A DNA stretch of 64,000 bases from JALCSJ01 sp036788835. GTDB lineage: Bacteria > Bacillota > Negativicutes > Acidaminococcales > Acidaminococcaceae. Of this stretch, positions 25,213 to 34,011 are shown piece after piece. Made by a program: the position numbers and the translations under genes. The DNA is taken from assembly GCA_036788835.1 (NCBI GenBank), contig DAIQMR010000001.1, positions 1 through 64,000 of the forward strand, read 5' to 3'. How positions within the stretch are numbered: position 1 is the stretch's first letter; every line of letters starts with the position of its first letter. The notes under the pieces were generated by a model. That model was given only the letters and a program-made list of their open reading frames with translations, had not been told where the DNA came from and did no database searches.

Positions 25213-26385
25213 TTATGCAAACATACTCATAATTTTAGCCGCAACTAAGGCCAAAGGTGTACCAACTGCATAGCCAATCAAAGCCATCAGCACGCCTACA
25301 GGCACAAGGGAACCGGAATAAGTTCCTGCCAGAACAGGAGCAGAGGCAGTACCGCCGATATTAGCCAGGGAAGCTACGCCGCAGGTGAACATATCAAGCT
25401 TCAGAGCTTTGGCAATCATCAAGAACAATGTACCATGGATCCCCAAAATTACGAAACCTGCCAAAATCCACAGGGGAGCATCTTTCAATTCCAGCAAGCT
25501 TGCTCTGGAAGCCAAAAGAGCAATAACGCTATAAAGCATCATATTGCTTAGTTCAGGAGCACCCTTAATTTTAGCTAAAGGAGTAACGGCACCAATCAAA
25601 CCGGCAGCCGTAACCACCAAGACAATCCAGGTAGCTTTATCCAAGGGAATAACACCTTTTAAAGCAGCTTGAATAGCTACACCGGCATTTTGTGCCAGAG
25701 CGGAAACAATAAGACCGCCGCCTAACAGGAAAATCAAGGAAGCAAAACTGATTTGTTCTTTGTTGGCAGCATCTGCTTCTTCCAAGCGTTTAGAAACCTC
25801 GTCCAAGGCAGAAGTGTCGGCCTTGGTCCAAGCGTTGAACTTAGGTGCCAGGCTGACTGCCCACAGCAGGAACATTACCCAGATAGAATAGTCAATAGAG
25901 TCTACTACCAGGGCATAAGCCATAGCGCCCTCATGCACATCAAGGGCAGACTGCACGGCAATCATATTACCGCTGCCGCCAATCCAGCTGCCGCAAAGAG
26001 CTGCCAATGCTTTCCAAGCTTCCGGCTCCATGTAGCCATGGAAAATCGCATAGGTCACAATAAAACCTATCATTATAGTAAAGGTGGCAGAAAAGAAACC
26101 GATTAACATTCTCGGTCCTAATTTTAAAACCTTACGAATATCACAACGCAATAAGAACAGGAAAATCATAGCATATAACAGATTGTTTTTCAGAGCACCG
26201 TATGCCACTTTAGTTGATTTCAAATCCCAAAGCTGGACAGTGCACAACAACATAGTAATCAAATAAATCATGACGACTGGAGGCAAAACGCCAAAAATCT
26301 TTGCTTGAGTCTTCTTTTCCAACATTACCATAAAACCGGCAAGAAAGATTAAAAATGCAATATACGTAAAACCGTTAGTAATCAT
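25213..26385 (-). CDS. DUF819-family membrane protein
   Basis: 390 residues from the ATG at 26385 (AGAGGAGGGTTTGTA upstream); the longer frame reads through a promoter-like region and is discounted. About ten hydrophobic segments fill the protein. Family blocks include GGSGNMIAVQSALDV and a mirrored GGTASAPVLAGTYSGSLVPVG, a two-repeat arrangement typical of DUF819 (YjcL-like) carriers. Members are predicted secondary transporters with unknown substrate. It is monocistronic, preceded by an inverted repeat that may control it. Confidence 0.82.
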   Translation of the reverse strand: MITNGFTYIAFLIFLAGFMVMLEKKTQAKIFGVLPPVVMIYLITMLLCTVQLWDLKSTKVAYGALKNNLLYAMIFLFLLRCDIRKVLKLGPRMLIGFFSATFTIMIGFIVTYAIFHGYMEPEAWKALAALCGSWIGGSGNMIAVQSALDVHEGAMAYALVVDSIDYSIWVMFLLWAVSLAPKFNAWTKADTSALDEVSKRLEEADAANKEQISFASLIFLLGGGLIVSALAQNAGVAIQAALKGVIPLDKATWIVLVVTAAGLIGAVTPLAKIKGAPELSNMMLYSVIALLASRASLLELKDAPLWILAGFVILGIHGTLFLMIAKALKLDMFTCGVASLANIGGTASAPVLAGTYSGSLVPVGVLMALIGYAVGTPLALVAAKIMSMFA

Positions 26386-26494
26386 TACAAACCCTCCTCT
26401 ATTTAATTTATGCTTTCCCCGGCAAAAATTTTCTGTCCATTCCTCCTCTCGCAAAGTACATCCCACAACTTGTCTCGCTCGTATATTATAACAC

Positions 26495-26532
26495 AATTGA
26501 CACCCGCTTGTTAAACAGGTGTCAATTTTTTT
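26495..26532. promoter_or_regulatory. inverted repeat between DUF819 gene and adh, possible operator or terminator
   Basis: AATTGACACC (26495-26504) and GGTGTCAATT (26518-26527), 13-base loop, T-run only on the + strand. Both flanking genes read leftward, so the T-run is on the wrong side for the adh transcript. The left arm is a few bases upstream of a TATAAT on the minus strand that could serve the DUF819 gene, so an operator is plausible. Confidence 0.5.
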
Positions 26533-26551
26533 ATATATTGTATGTCAAATT

Positions 26552-27736
26552 TTATTTGTTCGCCGCCCGGTATATTGCCAACATATCAGCCTCATGAAGA
26601 ACCTTGGCAGAACCTAAATTATCATTGGTAGTAACGCTGCATTTGTGAGCCAGTGTTTTTAATTGCTCCTCTGTGGGATTAATGCCAAGTTCATGAAGAT
26701 TAATAGGCATCTTGATTGACAGGAAAAAATTCTCCATAGCTGCAATACCCTTAAGAACCACTTCTTCAGCGGTTCCCTTGTCAGCAATTCCCATAACATC
26801 TACTGCGAATTTATGAAAACGAGGCAGACAATCTTTGTACACGTATCTGGCCCAGCTGCCCCAGATAGCAGTCAAACCTGCGCCATGAGCCACATCAAAC
26901 ATACCGCCGATTTCATGTTCCAATCTGTGAGAAGCAAAATCATTATTAGTATTACCACAGCCAGTCAAGCCGTTATGAGATAAACTGCCGGTCCAAAGGA
27001 CTTCGGCCCTGGCATCATAGTCTTTAGGATTATCCCGCAAAATCACAGCCTGAGCCATCGTTGTCTGAATGATCGCCTTGGCAATGGCGTCAGTAATTAC
27101 CATTTTGTCCCCATTGGTAAAATATCTTTCCAGGGTATGCATAATGATGTCCGAGCAACCGCAAGCTGTCTGATAAGCCGGCAAAGTTTCCGTCAGCTCG
27201 GGATTCATAACCGCAAAAGCCGGACGGGCTAAATCCGTATTGCAGGCACGTTTAAGGCCGCCTTCTTCTTTGGTGATAACAGAAGAGTCACTCATTTCGC
27301 TGCCGGTGGCTGCAATAGTAAGAACTACACCAATAGGCAGACAAGCAGTTGGTTTACGCTTGAAAGCATAGAAATCCCACACGTCTCCTTCATTGGCAAC
27401 TCCATAACCAATAGCCTTTGCCGTGTCAATGACGCTGCCGCCGCCTACTGCCAAAATCAACCCGGCTTTTATTTGTTTGGCCAGTTCAATACCCTCATAA
27501 ACCTTAGACAGATGTGGATTGGGTACCACGCCGCCAATTTCTGCAAACTCTATGCCCTCTTCTTTCAGGGCTGTTTTAACTTTCTCCAAGAGACCACTGC
27601 GAAGAACGCTGCCGCCCCCATAGACAATGAGCACCTTAGAACAATTTTGCTCTTTCACTAGTTTTCCTACTTCTTGCTCAGTACCCTTGCCAAACACTAC
27701 TTTTGTCGGTGTGTGATACACAAAATTATGAACCAT
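26552..27736 (-). CDS. iron-containing alcohol dehydrogenase (butanol dehydrogenase-like)
   Basis: 394 residues. N-terminal YHTPTKVVFGKGTE and the NAD(P)-binding GGGSVIDTAKAI are those of the type III, iron-dependent dehydrogenases. Metal-binding His residues are expected in HRLEHEIGGMFDVAHG (about 264-279) with the upstream Asp in the CGCSDIIMHTLERYF block. The enzyme interconverts aldehydes and alcohols with NAD(P)H in fermentation. Closest in style to BdhA/YqhD. ATG follows AAAGGAGAG. Confidence 0.92.
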   Translation of the reverse strand: MVHNFVYHTPTKVVFGKGTEQEVGKLVKEQNCSKVLIVYGGGSVLRSGLLEKVKTALKEEGIEFAEIGGVVPNPHLSKVYEGIELAKQIKAGLILAVGGGSVIDTAKAIGYGVANEGDVWDFYAFKRKPTACLPIGVVLTIAATGSEMSDSSVITKEEGGLKRACNTDLARPAFAVMNPELTETLPAYQTACGCSDIIMHTLERYFTNGDKMVITDAIAKAIIQTTMAQAVILRDNPKDYDARAEVLWTGSLSHNGLTGCGNTNNDFASHRLEHEIGGMFDVAHGAGLTAIWGSWARYVYKDCLPRFHKFAVDVMGIADKGTAEEVVLKGIAAMENFFLSIKMPINLHELGINPTEEQLKTLAHKCSVTTNDNLGSAKVLHEADMLAIYRAANK

Positions 27737-27760
27737 TGCTGCACTCTCCTTTAACTTTTA

Positions 27761-27787
27761 TTACAAAGGGGACAGGTACCTCTGTAA
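27761..27787. repeat. REP-like palindrome, related core
   Basis: TTACA (27761-27765) and TGTAA (27783-27787) enclose AAGGGGACAGGTACCTC. It shares the GGGGAYRGTAC core with the palindromes at 24748 and 41415, and lies directly upstream of the adh ribosome binding site. Confidence 0.55.
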
Positions 27788-27860
27788 CATTTTTCGTAGA
27801 TATTATAACATAATTGCTCCCCTATTTGCTCTCTTTTGCTCGCAGGTCAAAAATTCTGAT

Positions 27861-27893
27861 AAAAATAAAAGTCCTGCTCCCAAGAGCAGGACT
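27861..27893 (-). terminator. terminator of tRNA-Lys
   Basis: Minus-strand stem AGTCCTGCTC / GAGCAGGACT with TTTTATTTTT after it. Confidence 0.88.
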
Positions 27894-27904
27894 AAGTTTT
27901 TAAT

Positions 27905-27980
27905 TGGTGATCCGCCGGAGGATCGAACTCCGGACACCCTGATTAAGAGTCAGGTGCTCTACCAGCTGAGCTAGCGGACC
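27905..27980 (-). tRNA. tRNA-Lys (anticodon CTT), CCA encoded
   Basis: Minus strand: acceptor GGTCCGC pairs with GCGGATC (one G-U), D-arm TAGCTCAGCTGGTAGAGC, anticodon loop CTCTTAA between CCTGA and TCAGG, T-loop GTTCGATCC, encoded CCA. Confidence 0.96.
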
Positions 27981-28018
27981 ACAAACTGTGAAGTTTGTAA
28001 CAAAGTCGTTACTGATAT

Positions 28019-28047
28019 ATATTACACGATTTCCTTTTGTTTGGCAA
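28019..28047 (-). promoter_or_regulatory. promoter of tRNA-Lys
   Basis: Minus-strand TTGCCA (28042-28047), 17-base spacer, TAATAT (28019-28024). Confidence 0.7.
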
Positions 28048-28075
28048 GCACTATTTTTTGAACTTTTCTATTGAA

Positions 28076-28107
28076 CCTCCCACGACTGAAGTCACGAGTG
28101 TGCGGCG
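28076..28107. other. hairpin resembling an IS200/IS605-type end
   Basis: CCTCCCACGACTGAAGTCACG and the following GAGTGTGCGG form a stem around GACTGAAGTC. This CACGACTGAAGTCGTG style hairpin is common at IS200/IS605 termini. No transposase is present, so at most it is a remnant. Confidence 0.3.
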
Positions 28108-28117
28108 TATAAGAGCA

Positions 28118-29146
28118 TCACTTTTTTAACCATCCATGAGCTGCGTTTAAGACTTGGTCTACGGTCAAGTCCCGCATGCAGCGCATATCGTCGCAACGGT
28201 GCCGCATACGTTTGCGGCACCCCTCACAGGGAGGTATGGCACGGACTACGGTAGCTTGCTTAGTATAAGGTCCGTATAAATCCGTATGGCTGGGACCATA
28301 CATAGCCACAATGGGCACTTTCCGGCTAATAGCCACATGCATAGGCCCGCTGTCATTGGTAATTATCAGAGCACACCTGCCCATGGCTGCAGCTAATTGT
28401 CCCAGGGTAAATTTCCCTGTAGCGATAATTGGTCTGCTCTTCATAAGCTTCGTAGCTTCTTGAACCATCCCTGTATCTACGGAGCCGCCGAAGAAAACCG
28501 TCCTGTAGCCTTCTCCTGCCAAATTATCCGCAACCTGGGCGAACCGTTCCGGTGCCCAGCGCTTGGTAACCACTGCGCTGCCAATATTAAACCCGACCAG
28601 CTTGTCTTCTTGTTTCACGTCCGCAGAGCGCCAAAATTCCTCTACAGAGGCTTTTTCTTCCTCGCCGGGATAGAACTCCAGGCCATTATTTTTAAGGTTC
28701 TTAACACCCATTTTCGTTAAAACATCCAGATACATATCCACCGCATGAATAGTGCGGTTCAATCTAATATATGGACTGAAACAGGTGCGAAAGAGAAAAT
28801 GGGAGGCGCCAACTTTCATCGGGACACGGGCAAAAGCATCTATAAATGAGCACCTTTCGTTAGGGTGCAAATTAATCAGCACATCAAATTCTCCCCGGGA
28901 AATGCGTCCGCTCATAGCCAAAAGGCCTGATATGTTATTGTCCTTCCCTTTTTTATCAATGGTCCAGACTTCATCAATATTAGGATTGTGGCGCACCACA
29001 TCAGCCAATTTCTCATCTACCAGATAGGTAATATGAGCTCCCGGTGCCGCCCGTCTGAGAACGTATAAAAAAGGTGTAGTGAGAATCAAATCACCTAAGT
29101 GCATTAAGAATGTGACTATAATACGCTTTCCTGCCAATTCCATCAT
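28118..29146 (-). CDS. GT9-family heptosyltransferase (WaaF/RfaQ type)
   Basis: 342 residues. IIVTFLMHLGDLILTTPFL is the N-terminal GT9 signature, and the donor-binding region shows GFNIGSAVVTKRWAPERFA and TNDSGPMHVA. GT9 enzymes add heptose from ADP-heptose to the LPS inner core at the inner face of the inner membrane. A Cys-rich tail motif (CEGCRKRMRHRCDDMRC, CX2CX7CX4C) follows, as in other Negativicutes GT9 proteins. It is the last member of the heptose gene cluster; 96 bases separate it from waaC. Confidence 0.85.
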   Translation of the reverse strand: MMELAGKRIIVTFLMHLGDLILTTPFLYVLRRAAPGAHITYLVDEKLADVVRHNPNIDEVWTIDKKGKDNNISGLLAMSGRISRGEFDVLINLHPNERCSFIDAFARVPMKVGASHFLFRTCFSPYIRLNRTIHAVDMYLDVLTKMGVKNLKNNGLEFYPGEEEKASVEEFWRSADVKQEDKLVGFNIGSAVVTKRWAPERFAQVADNLAGEGYRTVFFGGSVDTGMVQEATKLMKSRPIIATGKFTLGQLAAAMGRCALIITNDSGPMHVAISRKVPIVAMYGPSHTDLYGPYTKQATVVRAIPPCEGCRKRMRHRCDDMRCMRDLTVDQVLNAAHGWLKK

Positions 29147-29242
29147 GTTATGTCCCTCGTTTGTCTAAAACATTATCGCTGCTATTCCCCGCCTCTAATG
29201 CTATGGGAATAGACCTCCAAATGATTATCTTCCCTTTTATTA

Positions 29243-30370
29243 CTAGGCTTTGAGTAGCGGCAAGCCGTCATTTTTAAATATTTTATATACTATCTCCGGG
29301 GTGACCATAGCCATGCACTGCCAGTGGTCGCAATGTTTCTGCAAACAACCGGCGCAATAAATAGGGCTGGTCAAAATTACCGCCCGGTCGTCACCATAAG
29401 GTCCCGTCCTGTCAGGTTTGGTAGGGCCATAAATAGCGGCCAGAGGCTTTTGCAAAGCCGCTGCAATATGCAGAGGGCCCGTATCGGCACTTACATAAAA
29501 AATACTGTTCTTAATCAGCGCGCCTAATTGCCGTATATTTGTTTTGCCTATTAGATTAACTAATGCACCGGTGCCACTTTCTGCACCGCCCCGTTCAGCT
29601 ACAGGGCTGGTCTTGTCCTTGCCTGCAGCCTCACGCCTTTGTACGCTGCCGGAGCTTCCCTTTTGCCCCACTATCTCTTCTATCTCCAGGCCTTTAGGTT
29701 CATCAGCCGGGGCACCTGCCAGGACTACATTATAGCCATCTGCCATAAACATTCTCCCCAGCTCGGCAAAATGTCCTGCAGGCCACTGCTTGGTTTCCCA
29801 CCTGGCCCCCGGTGCCATAACTATATATGGCCCCCGTAGATTAGCCAGCATAGCAGCAACCTCTGCTGCTTCTTTGTCCAGGTTCGGCAAAGGATACTCT
29901 ATCTTACTGCAGTCTGCCCCCAGTGCCCTGGCCACATCCAAATATCTTTCAATAACATGGTCCTTGGCATGAGTGCCTACAATAGGCTTACTGACCAGAC
30001 TGCTGCCTTCCCGCATCTGACAATAGCCTATTTTATTTTTGCACCCGGTAAGATAAGCTAAGGCACCGCTTTTAAACAGTCCCTGCAAATCAATTACCAG
30101 ATCGAATTTTTTGCTATGCAATTCCTGACGCTTGGCTTTGGCGTAAGCAATTTTCTCGTTCCATCCCATTTTTTTAAAAGCCGCTTTATCAAAATAAAGC
30201 ACCTCGTCAATAAGAGGTGCTTCCGGTACAAAGGCAGAAAATTGAGGATGCACCAGCCAGGAAATTGTAGCCCGGGGAAATCTATGGCGCAGGGCCGCCG
30301 CAAAGGGTAATGCGTGGATAATATCTCCCAGGGAGCTCATTTTTATAATCAGTATATTACTATACTCCAC
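29243..30370 (-). CDS. waaC: LPS heptosyltransferase I (WaaC-like) with a low-complexity insert
   Basis: 375 residues from a GTG at 30370 that stands six bases after GGGAGGG; a GTG three codons earlier is too close to that site. MSSLGDIIHALPFAAAL is the WaaC signature and ADTGPLHIAAAL the conserved donor loop. It transfers the first heptose to Kdo. A segment of about 33 residues (roughly 236-268, DNA 29567-29665), rich in Gly, Ser, Glu and charged residues, interrupts the C-terminal domain just before VNLIGKT. A CX2CX4CX4C motif is near the C-terminus. It follows gmhB by 17 bases. Confidence 0.87.
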   Translation of the reverse strand: MEYSNILIIKMSSLGDIIHALPFAAALRHRFPRATISWLVHPQFSAFVPEAPLIDEVLYFDKAAFKKMGWNEKIAYAKAKRQELHSKKFDLVIDLQGLFKSGALAYLTGCKNKIGYCQMREGSSLVSKPIVGTHAKDHVIERYLDVARALGADCSKIEYPLPNLDKEAAEVAAMLANLRGPYIVMAPGARWETKQWPAGHFAELGRMFMADGYNVVLAGAPADEPKGLEIEEIVGQKGSSGSVQRREAAGKDKTSPVAERGGAESGTGALVNLIGKTNIRQLGALIKNSIFYVSADTGPLHIAAALQKPLAAIYGPTKPDRTGPYGDDRAVILTSPIYCAGCLQKHCDHWQCMAMVTPEIVYKIFKNDGLPLLKA

Positions 30371-30387
30371 ACTGCTCACCCTCCCAA

Positions 30388-30891
30388 TTATTTCACTATG
30401 TTTTGCACAAACTCTAGCAAATTACCGCCCTTGAACAAATACCCGGGCAGGCCGGCGGCCTTGGCCGCTTCCATATCCTTAGGCATATCCCCTATCATAA
30501 AACTGCCGTTTTTATCCAAATCATATTCTTGGAAAGCCTGCAAAATCATGCCCGGTGCCGGCTTCCGACAATTACACTGCACCGTCAGTTCCGGAATCAC
30601 GCCTTTAGTTGGATGATGGGGGCAATAGTAAATCTTGGTAATCTCTCCCCCGGCCTTTTTACACTCTTCCTGCATATAGGCATGAAGTTTATGAACATCT
30701 TCATCCGTGTAGAAACCTCTGGCAATGCCGCTTTGGTTAGTTACAACGAAGATTTTATAGCCACCCTCCGTCAAATAAGCCACAGCCTCTTTTGCTCCCG
30801 GCATCCACTCTAGTTCTTCTATTTTATAGGTATAACCTTTGTCTATGTTCAATACTCCGTCTCTGTCAAAAAACACTGCTTTGCTGGCCAC
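30388..30891 (-). CDS. gmhB: D-glycero-beta-D-manno-heptose 1,7-bisphosphate 7-phosphatase
   Basis: 167 residues, GTG start after GGGGGAACAGAT. HAD motif I FFDRDGVLN (D9, D11), a CPHHP...CNCRKP zinc-binding loop and the GDMPKDMEAA motif IV fit GmhB. It removes the 7-phosphate from heptose bisphosphate in ADP-heptose synthesis. It is fourth in the order gmhA-hldE-hldD-gmhB, so the whole ADP-L-glycero-D-manno-heptose pathway is encoded together. Confidence 0.93.
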   Translation of the reverse strand: MASKAVFFDRDGVLNIDKGYTYKIEELEWMPGAKEAVAYLTEGGYKIFVVTNQSGIARGFYTDEDVHKLHAYMQEECKKAGGEITKIYYCPHHPTKGVIPELTVQCNCRKPAPGMILQAFQEYDLDKNGSFMIGDMPKDMEAAKAAGLPGYLFKGGNLLEFVQNIVK

Positions 30892-30999
30892 ATCTGTTCC
30901 CCCATTTATAATAGTTGCACTGTTTTGCCGGCGAGCAATACTTTTTGTTCCTTCACATATCTCAAAAAATATTCTCGACCAGGTCCGCTCCGCCTAAGC

Positions 31000-31974
31000 C
31001 TATAGCTCCTTAGTGTAGTAGCCGCCGGTTTTATCCAGCACCCCACAATACTCTTTCACTGCCCTGTGGAAATCCGTAAAGCCTCCATCGTAGCCCGCTG
31101 CCAAAAGTCTGGTAGTATCGGCTTGGGTATAGCTTTGGTATTTACCCTTGAGCACTTCCGGGAAAGGAACATACACTAATTCCCCTGTGCCGAAATACTC
31201 CAGTACGGCGTGAGCCATATCATTGAACTGATGGGCCCGCCCGGTTCCACAGTTGAAAATTCCCTTCAGTCGAGGATGCTTCCAGAAATAGAACAGAACT
31301 TTTACCACGTCTTTCACGTAAATAAAATCTCTGGTCTGCTCTCCGGGACCGTACTCCCCGTAGCCTTCGAACAATTTTACTTTCCCTTCCTGTTTCCATT
31401 GGTTAAACATTTGCATAACCATGGAGGCCATCTTCCCCTTGTGGTTTTCCTGTGGCCCGAAAACATTAAAATATCTGAAACCGGCAATCTGGCTTTCTGC
31501 CTTGTCAAAATACCTACGGGCATAGTTATCGAAAAACAGTTTGGAGAAAGCATACACGTTCAAAGCCTCTTCGCACTCCGGATGTTCCCGGAACCCATGA
31601 GCTCCGCTGCCGTAAGCAGAAGCAGAAGATGCATAGAGAAATTGAATTTTATGTTCCAAGGCAAAATGCATCAGCATCTTAGTATACACAAAATTATTAT
31701 CCATCATGTATTTGCCGTTATATTCCATAGTGTCAGAGCAGGCACCCTCGTGGAAAATAACCTCAATAGGCGTCTTGTCAAATTTCCCCTCTGCCACGGC
31801 CTTAATGAACGCCTCTTTATCCATATAATCAAGGGCTTGAAGACCTTGGACGTTTTTAAATTTCACCATATTGGTTAAATTGTCTACAATGAGAATATCA
31901 TCACGACCCTGGTCGTTTAAACCTTTCACAATATTGCTGCCGATAAAACCGGCACCGCCTGTAACAATTATCAT
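31000..31974 (-). CDS. hldD: ADP-L-glycero-D-manno-heptose 6-epimerase
   Basis: 324 residues. Rossmann motif TGGAGFIGSN at 5-14, a catalytic YAFSKLFFDNY (YxxxK) and the family-specific MASMVMQMFNQ. It epimerises ADP-D-glycero- to ADP-L-glycero-D-manno-heptose using bound NADP. The ATG overlaps the hldE TGA (ATGA), so the two are coupled. Length is normal for HldD. Confidence 0.95.
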   Translation of the reverse strand: MIIVTGGAGFIGSNIVKGLNDQGRDDILIVDNLTNMVKFKNVQGLQALDYMDKEAFIKAVAEGKFDKTPIEVIFHEGACSDTMEYNGKYMMDNNFVYTKMLMHFALEHKIQFLYASSASAYGSGAHGFREHPECEEALNVYAFSKLFFDNYARRYFDKAESQIAGFRYFNVFGPQENHKGKMASMVMQMFNQWKQEGKVKLFEGYGEYGPGEQTRDFIYVKDVVKVLFYFWKHPRLKGIFNCGTGRAHQFNDMAHAVLEYFGTGELVYVPFPEVLKGKYQSYTQADTTRLLAAGYDGGFTDFHRAVKEYCGVLDKTGGYYTKEL

Positions 31975-33449
31975 AATTTGCCCTCCTTGACCAGTTTGAC
32001 TATTTTTTCTACAAGTCCGGTTGTGGAATAACCATCTTCGAAAGGAAGTATTTGCACTTCTCCCGCGTACTCCCGTCCTGCTACTTCTTCCACTTGATAG
32101 TCTCCGCCTTTAACCAGCACATCAGGTCTGATACCCTTAATTAGCTGAGCGGGGGTCGCCTCCGTGAAAACCACCACTGCATCTACGCAGCCTAAAGAGG
32201 CCAAAATCCTGGCCCTGTCATTTTCCTGAACCAAAGGCCTGGTTGCGCCCTTTAGCTTGCGCACAGAACCATCGGAATTAAGTCCTACGATTAAATGCCT
32301 CCCCAATTTAGCTGCCTGCTCCAGATAGGTCACATGGCCTACGTGAAGGATGTCGAAACAGCCGTTGGTAAACACGATTTTTTCTCCTGCCGCCCGCCAG
32401 GTTTTAGCCAGGCTGATAATTTCTTTTCTGGACATAGGCCGATAGCCGGTACCATTTTTTCGGGAATCAGCCAAAACTCTCTGGAGTAATTCCTCCCTGT
32501 GAACAGGGTAAGTGCCTATCTTTGATACCACAATGCCTGCCGCTTTATTGGAAATAGCCAGGGCCTGCTCCAAGGGCAGCTCTGCGCTAATGGCAGCCAA
32601 AAGCACTGCCGCAACCGTATCCCCGGCACCGGAAACATCAAAAACTTCCTGAGCCGTAGCCGGTTGGTTAATCACTATATGCTTTCCTACCAAGGTCACA
32701 CCTTTTTCGGACCTAGTAACCACTACATTTTTGATTTTATATTTGTCACGAGCCAAAGTGGCCGCCACCTTAATGGGTGCGTCCTCATTAATCACTGTTT
32801 TACCTACGGCTTCTCCCATTTCCTTAACATTGGGAGTAATAAAGTCGCAGCCCACATATTTGCTCCAGTCATTGCCTTTAGGATCAACCAGCACAGGAAC
32901 CTTATATTTATGAGCCAGCTTAATAACCTGTTGGCAGAACTGCTTGGAGCATACGCCTTTGGCATAGTCGGACAGGGCAATGCCGTCTAACCCGCCCTTA
33001 AGCATTTTTTGCAGCCAGGCGGTCATAGTTTTTTCTTCCTGGGTTGTTAAATCCCCCACTTCTTCAAAGTCCAAACGCACCATTTGCTGTCTGGCCCCTA
33101 TAATGCGAAGCTTTGTAATAGTACTGCGCCCGGGACTTGCCATAAGTCCGTTATAATTAATCCCGGCCTCTTTTAATTTTGTTTCCAGCAGCTTTCTATT
33201 ATCATCCCGGCCCGTAACCCCTCCTACATATACTTTGCAGCCTAAATGGGCCAGGTTGGCCGCCACATTGCCCGCCCCGCCTAGGACAGAAGCAATGCGC
33301 TTCACATGATTCACGGGAACCGGCGCTTCCGGGGAAATTCTTTTTACTTCCCCATAGAAATACCTATCCAGCATTACGTCACCGATAACAGCAATTTTCA
33401 GTTGTTGCACTTTTACAGCAAGAAATTCCACTCCTAAAGAAATGCTCAT
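31971..33449 (-). CDS. hldE: bifunctional heptose-7-phosphate kinase / heptose-1-phosphate adenylyltransferase
   Basis: 492 residues from the ATG at 33449 (GGAGGAATA), which overlaps the gmhA stop as TAATG. The N-terminal ribokinase-like domain (about 20-330) has GDVMLDRYFYG, GGAGNVAANLA and the catalytic DVSGAGDTV. The C-terminal nucleotidyltransferase (about 355-490) has FTNGCFDILHVGH with the HxGH motif. Together they phosphorylate and adenylate heptose. Both active sites look intact. Confidence 0.95.
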   Translation of the reverse strand: MSISLGVEFLAVKVQQLKIAVIGDVMLDRYFYGEVKRISPEAPVPVNHVKRIASVLGGAGNVAANLAHLGCKVYVGGVTGRDDNRKLLETKLKEAGINYNGLMASPGRSTITKLRIIGARQQMVRLDFEEVGDLTTQEEKTMTAWLQKMLKGGLDGIALSDYAKGVCSKQFCQQVIKLAHKYKVPVLVDPKGNDWSKYVGCDFITPNVKEMGEAVGKTVINEDAPIKVAATLARDKYKIKNVVVTRSEKGVTLVGKHIVINQPATAQEVFDVSGAGDTVAAVLLAAISAELPLEQALAISNKAAGIVVSKIGTYPVHREELLQRVLADSRKNGTGYRPMSRKEIISLAKTWRAAGEKIVFTNGCFDILHVGHVTYLEQAAKLGRHLIVGLNSDGSVRKLKGATRPLVQENDRARILASLGCVDAVVVFTEATPAQLIKGIRPDVLVKGGDYQVEEVAGREYAGEVQILPFEDGYSTTGLVEKIVKLVKEGKL

Positions 33450-34009
33450 TATTCCTCCAGAATTTCGCACATAATATGTCCGATAATTTCATGTATCTCT
33501 TGGGCTCTGGCTGTGGTTTTAGTAGGAATGGCCAGCAGCACATCGCAAAGCTCTGCCATCTTGCCGCCGCCTTGAGCAGTAAAGCCCACTACCTTCATAC
33601 CACGTTCCTTTGCCACATCAATAGCAGCCAAAACATTGGTGCTGTTGCCGCTGGTAGACAGAGCCACCAGTACATCTCCCGCCTGTCCCAAAGCTTCCAC
33701 TTGACGGGCGAAAATTCTATCATAACCATAATCGTTGCCAATAGCCGTTAAAATCGAAGTATCCGTTGTCAAAGCTATAGCCGGCAATCCTGCCCGCTCT
33801 TTTTGGAAACGGCCCACGATTTCTGCTGCCCAGTGCTGAGAATCAGCTGCACTGCCGCCGTTACCGCATAGGAGGACCTTATGTCCTGCGGCAATGGCCA
33901 CTTTCCAGATAGCAGCACCATTGGCAATATTTTTCAGCAGCTTTTTACTGCCTAAAACCTTATGCACTAGTTTTTCATGCTCCAACAATCTTGTTGTAAT
34001 TATATCCAT
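33449..34009 (-). CDS. gmhA: phosphoheptose isomerase
   Basis: 186 residues from the ATG at 34009 (AGGTGG in the end of lptD). SIS-domain blocks CGNGGSAADSQHWAAE and ALSTSGNSTNVLAA match GmhA, which turns sedoheptulose 7-phosphate into heptose 7-phosphate, the entry step of the pathway. The start is two bases after the lptD stop and the stop overlaps hldE. Confidence 0.95.
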   Translation of the reverse strand: MDIITTRLLEHEKLVHKVLGSKKLLKNIANGAAIWKVAIAAGHKVLLCGNGGSAADSQHWAAEIVGRFQKERAGLPAIALTTDTSILTAIGNDYGYDRIFARQVEALGQAGDVLVALSTSGNSTNVLAAIDVAKERGMKVVGFTAQGGGKMAELCDVLLAIPTKTTARAQEIHEIIGHIMCEILEE

Positions 34010-34011
34010 GT

